The notes: generated from the letters alone by a model not told the origin. 64,000 nt of DNA from Paraconexibacter algicola (GCF_003044185.1 NZ_PYYB01000001.1:2810978-2874977); one strand, 5' to 3'. Counted from the stretch's first letter, positions 51,762 to 60,288 are shown. A program made the numbers and translations.

Positions 51762-52925
51762 TTACCGCCCGCCGTCGCCCACGCGCTGGAGCCCGAGAAC
51801 CGCGAGCCCGGCGAGCAGGCCCCAGAACGCGGCGCTGACCCCCAGCGCCGTGATGCCCGAAGCGCACGTCACCAGGGTCACGACCGCCGCGTCGCGGTGG
51901 CGCTCGTCCGCCAGCGCGGTCGCCAGCGCCCCGGCCAGCGCGGTCACCAGCGCGAGCCCGGCGACCGTCTGCACCAGCAGCATCGGCACCGCGGTGATGA
52001 GCGCGGTCGCGAGGGCCGCGCCCACGCCCAGGACCACGTAGACGCCGCCCGCGCTCACCGTCGCGATCCACCGGCGCTCCGGGTCGGGGTCCGCCTCCGG
52101 GCCCGCGCCGAGCGCGGCCGTGATCGCCGCGAGGTTGATCGCGTGCCCGCCTAGCGGCGCGCCCACGATCGTGCCCAGGCCGGTCCCGGTGAGGATCGGC
52201 CGCAGCGGCGGCCGGTAGCCGAACGAGGCCAGGACCCCCATGCCCGGGATGTTCTGCGAGGCCATCGTCACGAGGAACAGCGGCACCCCGATCCCCACGA
52301 TCGTGCCGGGATCGAACGCGGGCGTCGTCCACACGAGCGTCGGGGCGAGATCCCCCTCGATCGCAGCGCCCGAGCCCGGATCCAGCAGCACCGCCAGCGC
52401 CGTCGCGACCAGCGCACCCGGCACCGCGTAGCGGCGCGCGAACCGCATCAGCACCAGCCAGACCGCGATGACGGGCAGCGCCTGCGCCGGCAGCTCCGCC
52501 GCCGCGGTCGCGGGCGCCAGGCACAGCGGCAGCAGGACGCCCGCGAGCATCGCGCTGGCGAGCGGCACCGGGATCGCCGCGATCGCGCGGCCTAGCGTCC
52601 GCGACAGGCCCGCCAGGACGATCAGCGCACCGCAGACCAGGAACGCCCCGAGCGCCGCCGCGTAGCCGCCGTCGACGGGCCCCGCGGTCGCCAGCAGGGC
52701 CGCCCCCGGCGTCGACCACGCGACGCTGATCGGCATCCGGAACCGCAGGCCCAGGACGATCGCCACGACCGCCTGCGTCAGACACAGGACCGTCAGGCCC
52801 GACGCCGCCTGCGCCGGGCTCGCCCCGACGCCCACGAGTCCGGAGAGGACGATCGTGAACGCGCCCGCGAACCCGACGACCGCCATCACCGCGCCCGTGA
52901 CGAGCGGCTGGGCGTTGGCCCTCAC
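51762..52925 (-). CDS. benE: BenE-type benzoate/aromatic acid transporter
   Basis: A 387-residue membrane protein with about twelve hydrophobic segments. It matches the BenE family: PISVAWSTPGAALLAT, FLVTMASQNIPGMGVLASFGYRPP, and GTIVGAPLGGHAINLAAITAALGAGPEADPDPERRW. BenE members act as benzoate/H+ symporters or transport related acids. Only the family is firm, since no aromatic catabolic genes are nearby. It starts with a GTG that overlaps the stop of the XRE/cupin regulator (GTGA), so the regulator and transporter are co-transcribed. Confidence 0.88.
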   Translation of the reverse strand: MRANAQPLVTGAVMAVVGFAGAFTIVLSGLVGVGASPAQAASGLTVLCLTQAVVAIVLGLRFRMPISVAWSTPGAALLATAGPVDGGYAAALGAFLVCGALIVLAGLSRTLGRAIAAIPVPLASAMLAGVLLPLCLAPATAAAELPAQALPVIAVWLVLMRFARRYAVPGALVATALAVLLDPGSGAAIEGDLAPTLVWTTPAFDPGTIVGIGVPLFLVTMASQNIPGMGVLASFGYRPPLRPILTGTGLGTIVGAPLGGHAINLAAITAALGAGPEADPDPERRWIATVSAGGVYVVLGVGAALATALITAVPMLLVQTVAGLALVTALAGALATALADERHRDAAVVTLVTCASGITALGVSAAFWGLLAGLAVLGLQRVGDGGR

Positions 52926-53527
52926 GTCGTCGTCCCGGCCGGCGGGGGGTAGAGGACCCACGAGAGCGCGGTCGAGTCCTCCAGCGCGTGGTAGCGGTGC
53001 GGGACGTCGGCCGCGAACCACACCGCGTCACCGGGGACGAGCTCCTGCTCCTCGCCGGGCGGGCCGACCAGCAGCCGACCGGACAGGCACAGCAGCACCT
53101 CCTCGCTGCCCGGCAGGTGCGCGACGCTCGCCTGATCGGTCCCGCGCGGCACGTCGCACCAGTACGCCTCCGAGCGGTGCGGGGCGCTCTTGGCGTGCAC
53201 CAGCCAACCGGTCATGCCCGAGTCGGCGAGCATCCGCTCCCCCGAACGGGCGTCGATCCGTCGGACGCTCGGCGTCTCCTCCTCGGCCAGCAGCGCGCCG
53301 AGCGGGACGCCGAGCGCGCGCGAGAGCCGCCACAGCGTCTCCATCGACGGATTGCCGTGCCCGGACTCGATCCGCGAGACGATCGTCGTCGAGAGCCCCG
53401 CGGCGCGCGCGAGAGCACCGAGCGAGAGGCCCTGCGCGGTGCGGTGCAGATGGACGACCCGCCCGACCCGACGCGCGAGGACGTCGAGATCGGGCGGGTC
53501 ACCGGGGGAACCAGAGCTATCGACCAT
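52922..53527 (-). CDS. XRE-family regulator with C-terminal cupin domain
   Basis: A 201-residue transcription factor. The helix-turn-helix is at ~20-75 (LSLGALARAAGLSTTIVSRIESGHGNPSMETLWRLS, read in part). A cupin domain fills ~115-195 (LPGSEEVLLCLSGRLLVG, LVPGDAVWFAADVPHRYHAL) and should bind a small ligand. This layout is standard for regulators placed next to their transporter gene. The dyad over its own start codon suggests autorepression of the regulator-benE operon, possibly relieved by the transported compound. Confidence 0.9.
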   Translation of the reverse strand: MVDSSGSPGDPPDLDVLARRVGRVVHLHRTAQGLSLGALARAAGLSTTIVSRIESGHGNPSMETLWRLSRALGVPLGALLAEEETPSVRRIDARSGERMLADSGMTGWLVHAKSAPHRSEAYWCDVPRGTDQASVAHLPGSEEVLLCLSGRLLVGPPGEEQELVPGDAVWFAADVPHRYHALEDSTALSWVLYPPPAGTTT

Positions 53528-53540
53528 GATGGATGGTCGA
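53520..53540. promoter_or_regulatory. Operator dyad over the start codon of the XRE/cupin gene
   Basis: TCGACCAT (53520-53527), five bases, then ATGGTCGA (53533-53540) is a perfect 8-bp inverted repeat with a centre-to-centre spacing of 13 bases. The left arm contains the start codon (minus strand). The location is ideal for autorepression. Confidence 0.65.
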
Positions 53541-53553
53541 CAACTCTAGTGAA

Positions 53554-53594
53554 GGGCGGGGTCCCTCCCGCCCGCGCTCACCCGCCTCAGCGGG
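53554..53594. terminator. Two hairpins upstream of the regulator
   Basis: A 7-bp stem (53554-53560 with 53567-53573) and a 5-bp stem (53581-53585 with 53590-53594) lie in the 274-base gap before the ceramidase gene. Their role is unknown; they could end a leftward transcript arising from the small frame next to them. Confidence 0.35.
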
Positions 53595-53739
53595 AGAGCG
53601 CCGGCCCGCGGCGCGTGCGCGCCTTCGCCGGATCGTGCCAGTGCCGGCCGGGGGACCGCCGGATACCGCGCAGGTCCGGCAACGGGGCGAGCTTCGCCGC
53701 GGGAGTCGGGGTGGACGGGCTGGTTCTGGAGTGCGCCAT
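53587..53739 (-). CDS. Possible small basic protein
   Basis: A 50-residue frame starts MAHSRTSPSTPTPAAKL and ends with the basic HWHDPAKARTRRGPALSR. It is in the gap between divergent genes, with hairpins after its stop. No ribosome-binding site is visible. It is reported as a possibility only. Confidence 0.25.
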   Translation of the reverse strand: MAHSRTSPSTPTPAAKLAPLPDLRGIRRSPGRHWHDPAKARTRRGPALSR

Positions 53740-53801
53740 GCCGGCAGGCTGTCGCACAGGAACCCCCACCACCATGGCCCGGAGGTCTACGCTCCCGCGC
53801 C

Positions 53802-55844
53802 ATGAGGGCGAGGACGACTCCACGACGCGCGACCACGATCGGGGCGGTCCTCGCGGCCACCGCGGCGCTCGGGGCGCCCGTCGCCGCGGCCGCCGGGCCG
53901 CCCGCCGCGCCCCCCGTGCGCGTCGGCGTCGGGCAGGCCGACATCACGCCGCCCACCGGCTCGCCGCTCGGCGGCTGGGTCCGGGCCGACCGGCTCGGCC
54001 GTGGGGTCCACACCCGGCTGATGGCCAAGGCGATCGTCCTCGAGCGCGGCGGCACGAAGGTCGCGCTCGTCTCCGTCGACCTCTTCGCCGCCGTCGGCGG
54101 GCTCGTCAAGGAGGTCGCCGACCGCACCGCCGACCGCGGCTTCACCGAGCGCAACGTCGTCGTCTCCGCCTCCCACACCCACGCCGGACCGTCGGGGTTC
54201 GCGAACTTCTCGACGCTCAACACCGTCGCGCCCAGTCCCGCGACCATCGGCAACCCGTCCTCGTTCGTCGAGTTCCTCGACCCCAAGCCCACGGACCGGC
54301 GGCTCTACACCTTCCTCGCGCAGCGGATCGCGCTCGCCCTGCGGCAGGCCGACCGCGACCTCGGGCCCGCCCGCGTCGGCTGGGGCTCCGCCACGCTCCC
54401 CGACGTCACGAAGAACCGCTCGATCGAGGCGCACCTCGCCGACCACGGGCAGATCCTCGCGCGCGGACAGGGCCGACCCGAGCTCGACCCCGACGGCGTG
54501 CTGCACACCATCGACCCGGACGTCGACGTGCTGCGCGTCGACCGGCTCGTGCGGCGCTCCACGCCGTGCACCCGCCAGGGACGCCGCACGCGCTGCCGCC
54601 GCACCGTTGCGGTCCCGATCGGCGGCTGGCTCATGTTCGCCAACCACGGCACCGTCAACCCGTCGAGCTACCAGTTCTACAACCAGGACCACCACGGCCC
54701 GGCGACCCGCGTCTTCGAACGCGAGGTCCGGCGCCGCGGCAAGGTCCCCGCCGCACGGGCGGTCGTCGGCGTCTACGGCAACGGCAACGAGGGCGACCAG
54801 TCCGCCGGGCTCGACGAGCAGGGCCCCGAGCACGCCGAGGAGGTCGGCCGCGCCGAGGCCGCCGCGATGCTGCGCGCCTGGAGCGCCGCGGGCCGGTCGA
54901 TGACCACCCGGCCCGCCCTGGACCTGCGCTGGACGCGCGTGTGCTTCTGCGGCCAGGACTCCTCCGCCGGGCCGACGAGCGCCCAGCCCATCCCCGGCCT
55001 GCCGTTCCTCACCGGCAGCGAGGAGGGACGCGGCCCGCTCTTCGACCTCACCGGGATCCCGCTGGAGGACCAGCGCAGCCCGGTCGAGGACGGCTTCGCC
55101 GGTCACGGGCACAAGATCGCGGTCCCCGCGTCGAGCACCGACTCCTACCCCAACGGCGCGCCGCTGTTCACCGTCCGCGTCCGCGACCGGATCATCGCCT
55201 CGCTGCCCGGCGAGCCGACCGTCGAGACCGGCCGCCGGGTCCGCCAGAGGATCCTCGACGCGATCGGCGGCGCGGGCGTGCGGCGCGTCATCGTCGCCGG
55301 CCTGACCAACGAGTTCTTCCAGTACTTCGTGACCCCCGAGGAGTACGCGCGCCAGCACTACGAGGGCGGCTCGCAGATCTACGGGACCAACGCGAGCGTG
55401 CTGCTGACCGACGCGCTCGTCGCGCTCGCGCGCAACCTCACCGGTCGTGGCGAGGCGCCGCAGCCCTACGACTTCGACCCGCGCAACGGCGTCGTCGCCG
55501 ACGGCGAGCCCTACCCGACCGGCGCCACCGACGGGCGGATGCTCGCCCAGCCACCGGACGGCCGCCGCGGCGGCCAGACCGTCCCGTTCTCCTGGCAGGG
55601 CGGCCCCGGCGGCTACGACAAGCCGCTCGACACGGCCTTCCTGACCGTGGAGCGCCGCGTCGCCGGACGCTGGCGCACGGTCAGCGATGACCGCTGGATC
55701 GACCTGCGCTGGCAGGTCGACGACGCCGGCCGCCACCGCGGCGAGTGGCTCGTCCCCCGCGGCGCCGACGCGGGCACCCACCGCATCCGCATCACCGCCA
55801 ACGGCTACGCGCTGACGACGAGCCCGTTCACGCTCGTGCGCTGA
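53802..55844 (+). CDS. Neutral ceramidase family hydrolase, secreted
   Basis: A 680-residue exported enzyme. The signal peptide (~1-30) ends near AAAA. The neutral/alkaline ceramidase N-terminal domain begins VGVGQADITPPTGSPLGGW. Zinc ligands are expected in SASHTHAGP (His125/His127) and FANHGTVNP (His282). The amidase motif GDQSAG (Ser334) corresponds to GDVSPN with its nucleophilic Ser. The C-terminal immunoglobulin-like domain ends the protein (TFLTVERRVAGRWRTV). It may split ceramides or other N-acyl lipids from outside sources. TACGCT at 53788-53793 is a likely promoter box. Confidence 0.87.
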   Translation: MRARTTPRRATTIGAVLAATAALGAPVAAAAGPPAAPPVRVGVGQADITPPTGSPLGGWVRADRLGRGVHTRLMAKAIVLERGGTKVALVSVDLFAAVGGLVKEVADRTADRGFTERNVVVSASHTHAGPSGFANFSTLNTVAPSPATIGNPSSFVEFLDPKPTDRRLYTFLAQRIALALRQADRDLGPARVGWGSATLPDVTKNRSIEAHLADHGQILARGQGRPELDPDGVLHTIDPDVDVLRVDRLVRRSTPCTRQGRRTRCRRTVAVPIGGWLMFANHGTVNPSSYQFYNQDHHGPATRVFEREVRRRGKVPAARAVVGVYGNGNEGDQSAGLDEQGPEHAEEVGRAEAAAMLRAWSAAGRSMTTRPALDLRWTRVCFCGQDSSAGPTSAQPIPGLPFLTGSEEGRGPLFDLTGIPLEDQRSPVEDGFAGHGHKIAVPASSTDSYPNGAPLFTVRVRDRIIASLPGEPTVETGRRVRQRILDAIGGAGVRRVIVAGLTNEFFQYFVTPEEYARQHYEGGSQIYGTNASVLLTDALVALARNLTGRGEAPQPYDFDPRNGVVADGEPYPTGATDGRMLAQPPDGRRGGQTVPFSWQGGPGGYDKPLDTAFLTVERRVAGRWRTVSDDRWIDLRWQVDDAGRHRGEWLVPRGADAGTHRIRITANGYALTTSPFTLVR

Positions 55845-56279
55845 TCAGTCGTCGTCCCCGTCCCCGTCCCCGTCGCCGCCGCGACCGCGGCCCCGGCCCC
55901 GTCCGGAGTCGTCCTCGCCGTCGTCGTCGCTGCCCGACGGCGCGACGGTCGCGACCGGGGGAGGCGCGGTCGCCGCGGGCGCGGGTGTCGACGGGGGACG
56001 CGGCGGGCGCGTGGGCGCCGTCGCGCGGGTGGAACGGGTGGTCCGGGTCGTCCGCGTCCGGGTCGGACGGGCGGTCGTGCGGGTCGGAGCGGTCGTCGTG
56101 CGCCGCTGCACGGTCGCGCCGAGGTCCGCGGGGGAGAGGATCCCCGGCGTGCCGCGCAACCCGATCTGCGGCGATGCGATCCGCGTGGTCAGCAGCGCCA
56201 GGCCGACCGCGAACGCCACGCCCGCCAGCACGAGCGCCAGGCCCAGGACGGCCGTGCGCAGACGACCCTGCGGGATCAC
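55845..56279 (-). CDS. Single-span membrane protein with Thr/Arg/Pro-rich and acidic tail
   Basis: A 144-residue protein with a membrane helix at ~8-31 (TAVLGLALVLAGVAFAVGLALL, read in part). The extracellular part is low-complexity: Thr/Arg repeats (RTTARPTRTRTTRTTRSTR), then Pro/Ala, then Asp/Gly/Arg (SDDDGEDDSGRGRGRGR) ending in an acidic DGD run. It does not match a family I know. Its start overlaps the histidine kinase stop (ATGA), so it belongs to the kinase-regulator operon and may sense or bind cations at the surface. It directly abuts the convergent ceramidase stop. Confidence 0.65.
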   Translation of the reverse strand: MIPQGRLRTAVLGLALVLAGVAFAVGLALLTTRIASPQIGLRGTPGILSPADLGATVQRRTTTAPTRTTARPTRTRTTRTTRSTRATAPTRPPRPPSTPAPAATAPPPVATVAPSGSDDDGEDDSGRGRGRGRGGDGDGDGDDD

Positions 56280-57637
56280 GACGGCACCTCCAGGGTCGCG
56301 ACCGCGCCGCCCGCCGGGCCGCGCCGCAACGACGCCGCGCCGCCCCAGCGCTGCGCGAGCTCCCGCGCGATCGCCAGTCCCAGGCCCGTGCCCGGCGTGC
56401 GCGAGCCGCCCGCCCGCGCCGCACTGCCCCGATGGAAGCGGTCGAACACCTCGTCCTCCTCGCCGGGCTCCGGGCCCGGACCGTCGTCGAGCACCTCGAC
56501 CGCACCCGGGCGCGCCCGCAGCGTCACGGTCACCCCGGGCCCGCCGTAGGCCAGCGCGTTCTCCACCAGCACGTCCAGCGCGCGGTGCAGGTCCGCCTCC
56601 GCCGCCACCCCGGTCACCGGCTCCCCGTCCGCCAGCACGAGCGTCGCGCCCTGCGCGTGCGCCTGCGCCGACCAGCGGTCGAACGTCTCGGCCAGCACCG
56701 CCTCGAGGCTCAGGCGCTCCGCCGGCGCGTCGCGCTCGCCCGCCTGGGAGAGCACCAGCAGCTCGTCGACCGTCCGGGAGAGCCGGTCCAGCTCCGCGAT
56801 CGCCGCGTCGGCGTCCTCGCGGACCGCGACCGGCACGTCGGCGTGCCGGATCTCCTCCAGCCGCAGCCGCATCCCCGTCAGCGGCGTGCGCAGCTGATGC
56901 GAGGCGTCCGCCACGAACGCCCGCTGACCGTCCAGCAGGCGACCCAGCCGGACCGCCATGTCGTTGAACGCGACCGCGACCCGACGCTGCTCCTTCGCGC
57001 CCGTCTCGGGGGCGCGGGCCTGCAGGTCCCCGACCGCCAGCCGCTCGGCGGCGGCCTGCAGCTGCCGCGACGGGCGCGCCAGCTGGGCCGCCAGCACGGC
57101 GGCGAGCAGCAGGCCCGCCCCGAGCACGATCCCGGACACCGCGGCGATGCCGGTGGTCGCGCGCGTCGTCGCGTCCGCCACCGCGCGCGTGTCCTGGGTG
57201 ATGCGCACCGCGCCGTCCGGCTCGCCCGCGCGCACGACCGGGACCGCGGTGGCGAGCAGGTCGGTCCCCAGCGTCGAGCTCGACCGCTCCTCCTGGAACC
57301 GCCGGCCCGCGAGCGCCGCCGCGATCTCCGGGCGCGCCCCGAAGCCCGCCCCGATCGCGCCCGCGTCCTCGCTGTCGGCCAGCACGACCCCGGTGCGGTC
57401 GGTCACCACCACGCGGCCGCCGGTGCGCTCGCCGCCCTGGCGGACGAGCTCGCGCAGCGAGGCGGCGTCGAGCTCGGGCACCGTCGCCGCGAGCAGCGAC
57501 GCCTGCGTGCTGGCCTGCTCGCGCACCTCCGCCTCGACCCGGTCGTGCAGGTTCACGGTCAGCGGGACCGCCAGCGCGATGATCGCGACCACCAGCGGGT
57601 AGGCGATCGCCAGCAGCAGTCGCGCGCGCAGGCTCAC
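56276..57637 (-). CDS. Two-component sensor histidine kinase
   Basis: A 453-residue membrane kinase. Membrane helices at ~8-30 and ~163-187 enclose an extracellular sensor domain of ~130 residues (GGRVVVTDRTGVVLADSE). A HAMP segment follows, then the H-box FVADASHQLRTPLTGM with His247, then the ATPase domain with LVENALAYGG (N box), VLDDGPGPEP (G1) and GTGLGLAIARELAQRWGG (G2). All catalytic parts are present. It starts overlapping the response-regulator stop by four bases. Confidence 0.95.
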   Translation of the reverse strand: MSLRARLLLAIAYPLVVAIIALAVPLTVNLHDRVEAEVREQASTQASLLAATVPELDAASLRELVRQGGERTGGRVVVTDRTGVVLADSEDAGAIGAGFGARPEIAAALAGRRFQEERSSSTLGTDLLATAVPVVRAGEPDGAVRITQDTRAVADATTRATTGIAAVSGIVLGAGLLLAAVLAAQLARPSRQLQAAAERLAVGDLQARAPETGAKEQRRVAVAFNDMAVRLGRLLDGQRAFVADASHQLRTPLTGMRLRLEEIRHADVPVAVREDADAAIAELDRLSRTVDELLVLSQAGERDAPAERLSLEAVLAETFDRWSAQAHAQGATLVLADGEPVTGVAAEADLHRALDVLVENALAYGGPGVTVTLRARPGAVEVLDDGPGPEPGEEDEVFDRFHRGSAARAGGSRTPGTGLGLAIARELAQRWGGAASLRRGPAGGAVATLEVPS

Positions 57638-58323
57638 GGCACGTCCATCCGGTAGCCGACCCCGCGCAGCGTCGTGATCGGCGGCGCGCCCGGGGGCAGC
57701 TTGCGGCGCAGGCCCGCCACGTGCACGTCCAGGGTCTTTCCGGTCCCGAACCAGCCGGTGCCCCAGACCTCGTCGAACAGCTCCTCGCGCCCGGCGACCG
57801 ACCCTGCGCGGCGCGCGAGCGCGAACAGCAGGTCGAACTCGCGCCGCGTGAGATCGAGCTCGACGTCGTCCACCCGCGCCGTGCGCGCGGCGGGATCGAC
57901 CTGCAGCGCCGCGACCGTCACCGCCTCCTGCGGGCGTCGCGTGCCCGCGTCGCCCGCGCTGCGGCGCAGCACCGCACGGATCCGCGCGACGAGCTCGTCG
58001 CTGCTGAACGGCTTCACCACGTAGTCGTCGGCGCCGAGCTCGAGCCCGACGATGCGGTCGATCTCCGCGCCGCGCGCGGTCAGCATGATCACCGGGGTCT
58101 CGCTCGTGCGCCGCAGGTGCCGGCAGACGTCGCGGCCGTCGCCGTCGGGCAGCCCGAGGTCCAGGAGGACGAGATCGAAGCTCCGGCGGTCGATCAGGGC
58201 CGTCGCCTCGCGGACCGAGCGGGCGCTCGTCGGCTCGAAGCCCGCACGCGCGAGGGCGCGCAGCAGCGGCTGGAGGATCGAGTCCTCGTCCTCGACCACG
58301 AGCAGGCTCTGGGCTCCGGGCAT
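57634..58323 (-). CDS. OmpR-family response regulator
   Basis: A 229-residue regulator. The receiver domain has the acidic pocket in VVEDED, phosphoacceptor Asp55 in LVLLDLGLPDGDG, Thr in MLTARGAE and Lys in DYVVKPFSSDELVARI. The C-terminal winged helix (LDLTRREFDLLFALARRAG to KTLDVHVAGLRRKL) binds DNA. It is the first gene of the kinase operon. Direct repeats typical of OmpR-family sites lie 30-48 bases upstream of its start. Confidence 0.96.
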   Translation of the reverse strand: MPGAQSLLVVEDEDSILQPLLRALARAGFEPTSARSVREATALIDRRSFDLVLLDLGLPDGDGRDVCRHLRRTSETPVIMLTARGAEIDRIVGLELGADDYVVKPFSSDELVARIRAVLRRSAGDAGTRRPQEAVTVAALQVDPAARTARVDDVELDLTRREFDLLFALARRAGSVAGREELFDEVWGTGWFGTGKTLDVHVAGLRRKLPPGAPPITTLRGVGYRMDVP

Positions 58324-58352
58324 GGGGAGGTTCTACCGGGTTCCGGGGCGCG

Positions 58353-58371
58353 TTACCCGGCGCTTACCCGG
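58353..58371. promoter_or_regulatory. Tandem direct repeat, likely response-regulator binding site
   Basis: TTACCCGG occurs at 58353-58360 and again at 58364-58371, an 11-base period that puts both sites on one face of the helix. A weaker copy (CTACCGGG) lies at 58333-58340. The location, in the 90-base space between the divergent response regulator and acidic-protein genes, suits control of both operons. Confidence 0.6.
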
Positions 58372-58413
58372 TGCTCGCCGGCGGCTGACCGGCGCTCCCG
58401 CACAGTACGGAGC

Positions 58414-58932
58414 ATGATCACCCGCCCCAAGCTCATCGTCACCTCCGTCACCGTCGCTGCGCTCGGCGGCCTCGGCGCCATCGCGCTCGCCTCCCAGCCC
58501 GACGCGGCGGACCCCGCCGTCACCGCGGCGCCCGCCGCCGCCGTCACCGCCGCCCCGGTGGCGACGCCCGAGCCGGTCGTGGAGGTGCGGACCGAGACCG
58601 TGCGCCGCACCGAGACGGTCCCCGCCACCTCGCCCTCGCGCGGGAGCTCGTCCTCGTCCTCCTCGCGGCCCGCGCCCGTCGCGGCGGCGCCCGCGGCGAG
58701 CGCCGCGACCGCGCCCGTGCGCGTCGCCCGCGGCGACGACGACCGCTCCGACGACCACGGCGGCGAGCGCGAGCGCGACGACCGCTCCGAGGCCGGTGAC
58801 GACCGCGGCGGTGACGACGACCGCTACGAGGCCGGTGACGACCGCGGCGGTGACGACGACCGCTACGAGTCCGACGACGACCGCGGCGACGACCACGGCG
58901 GCGAGCGCGAGGACGACGGCGAGGATGACTGA
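58414..58932 (+). CDS. Secreted acidic Asp/Arg/Gly repeat protein
   Basis: A 172-residue exported protein. The N-terminus (MITRPKLIVTSVTVAALGGL) is a signal peptide or anchor. An Ala/Pro/Ser-rich middle leads to a C-terminal half made almost only of Asp, Glu, Arg, Gly and His (GDDDRSDDHGGERERDDRSE and more). It includes two perfect 13-residue repeats EAGDDRGGDDDRY. It resembles no enzyme, and metal or matrix binding is a reasonable guess. It is the first gene of the operon facing the two-component system and overlaps the next gene by eight bases. Confidence 0.7.
   Translation: MITRPKLIVTSVTVAALGGLGAIALASQPDAADPAVTAAPAAAVTAAPVATPEPVVEVRTETVRRTETVPATSPSRGSSSSSSSRPAPVAAAPAASAATAPVRVARGDDDRSDDHGGERERDDRSEAGDDRGGDDDRYEAGDDRGGDDDRYESDDDRGDDHGGEREDDGEDD
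58789..58866. repeat. Two perfect tandem copies of a 39-bp coding repeat
   Basis: Copies at 58789-58827 and 58828-58866 are identical at DNA level and encode EAGDDRGGDDDRY twice. Perfect identity points to recent slippage or unequal crossing-over. Confidence 0.9.
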
Positions 58933-59368
58933 GCGCCGCGAACCCGTCCGCTGGCGCGCCCGCGCCACCCAGACGCTCGGCACGTCGGTGGCGTGCACGG
59001 TCGCGGCCGGCGGCTTCCTCGCCGTGCAGGCCGCGACCGGCAACGATCCGGCGCTGCAGCAGATCGCGGCCCGGGAGCACGCCGCCCGGGTCGCCACCCA
59101 GACCGCGGCCCGTGACTGGGCGCAGGCCAACGCCCGCGCCCAGGCGGCCGCGGCCACCCCGCGACGGATCGTCGTGATCCGCAAGGTCCTCGTCACGCGG
59201 CGCGTCGTCGCCGGCGCAGGCGGGGGAGGGGCCGCCGCCCCGGTCGTCCGCACCGCCGCGCCGGTCGCGGTCGCCCCCGCAGCGCCCGCGGCACCGGTCG
59301 CCGCCGCCCCGGCCCCGGCGCCCGTCCCGGTCGCGCCGCCGCCGCCCGTCGTCAGCCAGGGGTCGTGA
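58925..59368 (+). CDS. Small membrane-anchored Ala/Pro-rich protein
   Basis: A 147-residue protein with a basic start (MTERREPVRWRARATQTLG), one membrane helix at ~20-38 (TSVACTVAAGGFLAVQAAT), a helical Ala/Gln-rich stretch and a Pro/Ala/Val-rich C-terminal tail. No family is recognised. It overlaps the acidic-protein gene (ATG 58925, stop of previous at 58932) and the ApbE gene (GTGA), so it is translated as part of the same operon. Similar low-complexity tails are found in envelope-spanning proteins. Confidence 0.6.
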   Translation: MTERREPVRWRARATQTLGTSVACTVAAGGFLAVQAATGNDPALQQIAAREHAARVATQTAARDWAQANARAQAAAATPRRIVVIRKVLVTRRVVAGAGGGGAAAPVVRTAAPVAVAPAAPAAPVAAAPAPAPVPVAPPPPVVSQGS

Positions 59369-60288
59369 GCGACGTGTGGGAGTCGCTCACCGTCCCGACC
59401 ATGGGCACGCGGCTGACGCTCGTCGGCGGCGCGCAGGACCGGCCCCGCGCCGGCGTCGCCGCCCGCCTGCGGGCCGTCGCCGACGAGCTCGACCTGCTCG
59501 CCGCGCGCTGGACCCGCTTCGACCCGGCGTCCGACCTCGAGCGGCTCAACGACGACCCGCGCGACACCGTGCCCGTGCACCCGCTGCTCGGCCGGGCGAT
59601 CGCCGCCGCGCTGTGGTGCCGCGAGCGCAGCGGCGGGCTCGTCGACCCGACCCTGGGCGCCCAGCTGGTCGCCGCCGGCTACGACCGCAGCTTCGCGCAG
59701 CTGCACGCCGCCGACGGCCGCGACGCCACCACCTCCCCGCGTGCGGGCGGGCCGCGACCGGACCGGCCGCATGTCACCGTCACCGCCGACCACCGCGCCG
59801 TCACCCGGCCGCCCGGGGTGCGGATCGACCTCGGCGGGACCGCGAAGGGCCTCGCCGCCGACCTCGCCGCGCGCCGCCTGCGCGACCTCGACCGCTACGC
59901 CGTCGACCTCGGCGGCGACGTCCGCGTCGGCGGCACCCGACGCGACCTGCCGCAGCAGGTGCTCGTCGCCGGCCCCGAGCCCGACGCCCCGGCGATCGCC
60001 CGCCTCACCATCGACCGGGGCGCCGTCGCCACCAGCACGATCGTCCGCCGCGCCTGGCGCGCCGCCGACGGGACCGTCGCCCACCACCTGCTCGACCCGC
60101 GCAGCGGCGCCCCCGCCGACACCGGCGTCGTGCAGGCCACCGCCCAGGCCCGGACCGCCCTCGAGGCCGAGCTGCTCGCCAAGCAGGCGCTGCTCGAGGG
60201 CCCCATCGCCGGGGCCGCGCTCTTGCGCGCCCGCCGTGGCGGCGTCCTCGTCCTGTCCGACCGCACCGTCCTGGAGATCCCCGCATGA
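59365..60288 (+). CDS. apbE: FAD:protein FMN transferase (ApbE)
   Basis: A 307-residue flavin transferase that links FMN covalently to Thr or Ser of a target protein using FAD and Mg2+. The conserved RIDLGGTAKG is at 153-162, with RFDPASDLERLN and SGGLVDPTLG in the N-terminal half and AVATSTIVRRAWR later. There is no signal peptide or lipobox, so the enzyme should be cytoplasmic, unlike many bacterial ApbE proteins. No FMN-binding target motif (Dxx[ST]GAT) is evident in neighbouring products. The GTG start overlaps the previous stop. The next gene overlaps by four bases. Confidence 0.9.
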   Translation: MSDVWESLTVPTMGTRLTLVGGAQDRPRAGVAARLRAVADELDLLAARWTRFDPASDLERLNDDPRDTVPVHPLLGRAIAAALWCRERSGGLVDPTLGAQLVAAGYDRSFAQLHAADGRDATTSPRAGGPRPDRPHVTVTADHRAVTRPPGVRIDLGGTAKGLAADLAARRLRDLDRYAVDLGGDVRVGGTRRDLPQQVLVAGPEPDAPAIARLTIDRGAVATSTIVRRAWRAADGTVAHHLLDPRSGAPADTGVVQATAQARTALEAELLAKQALLEGPIAGAALLRARRGGVLVLSDRTVLEIPA

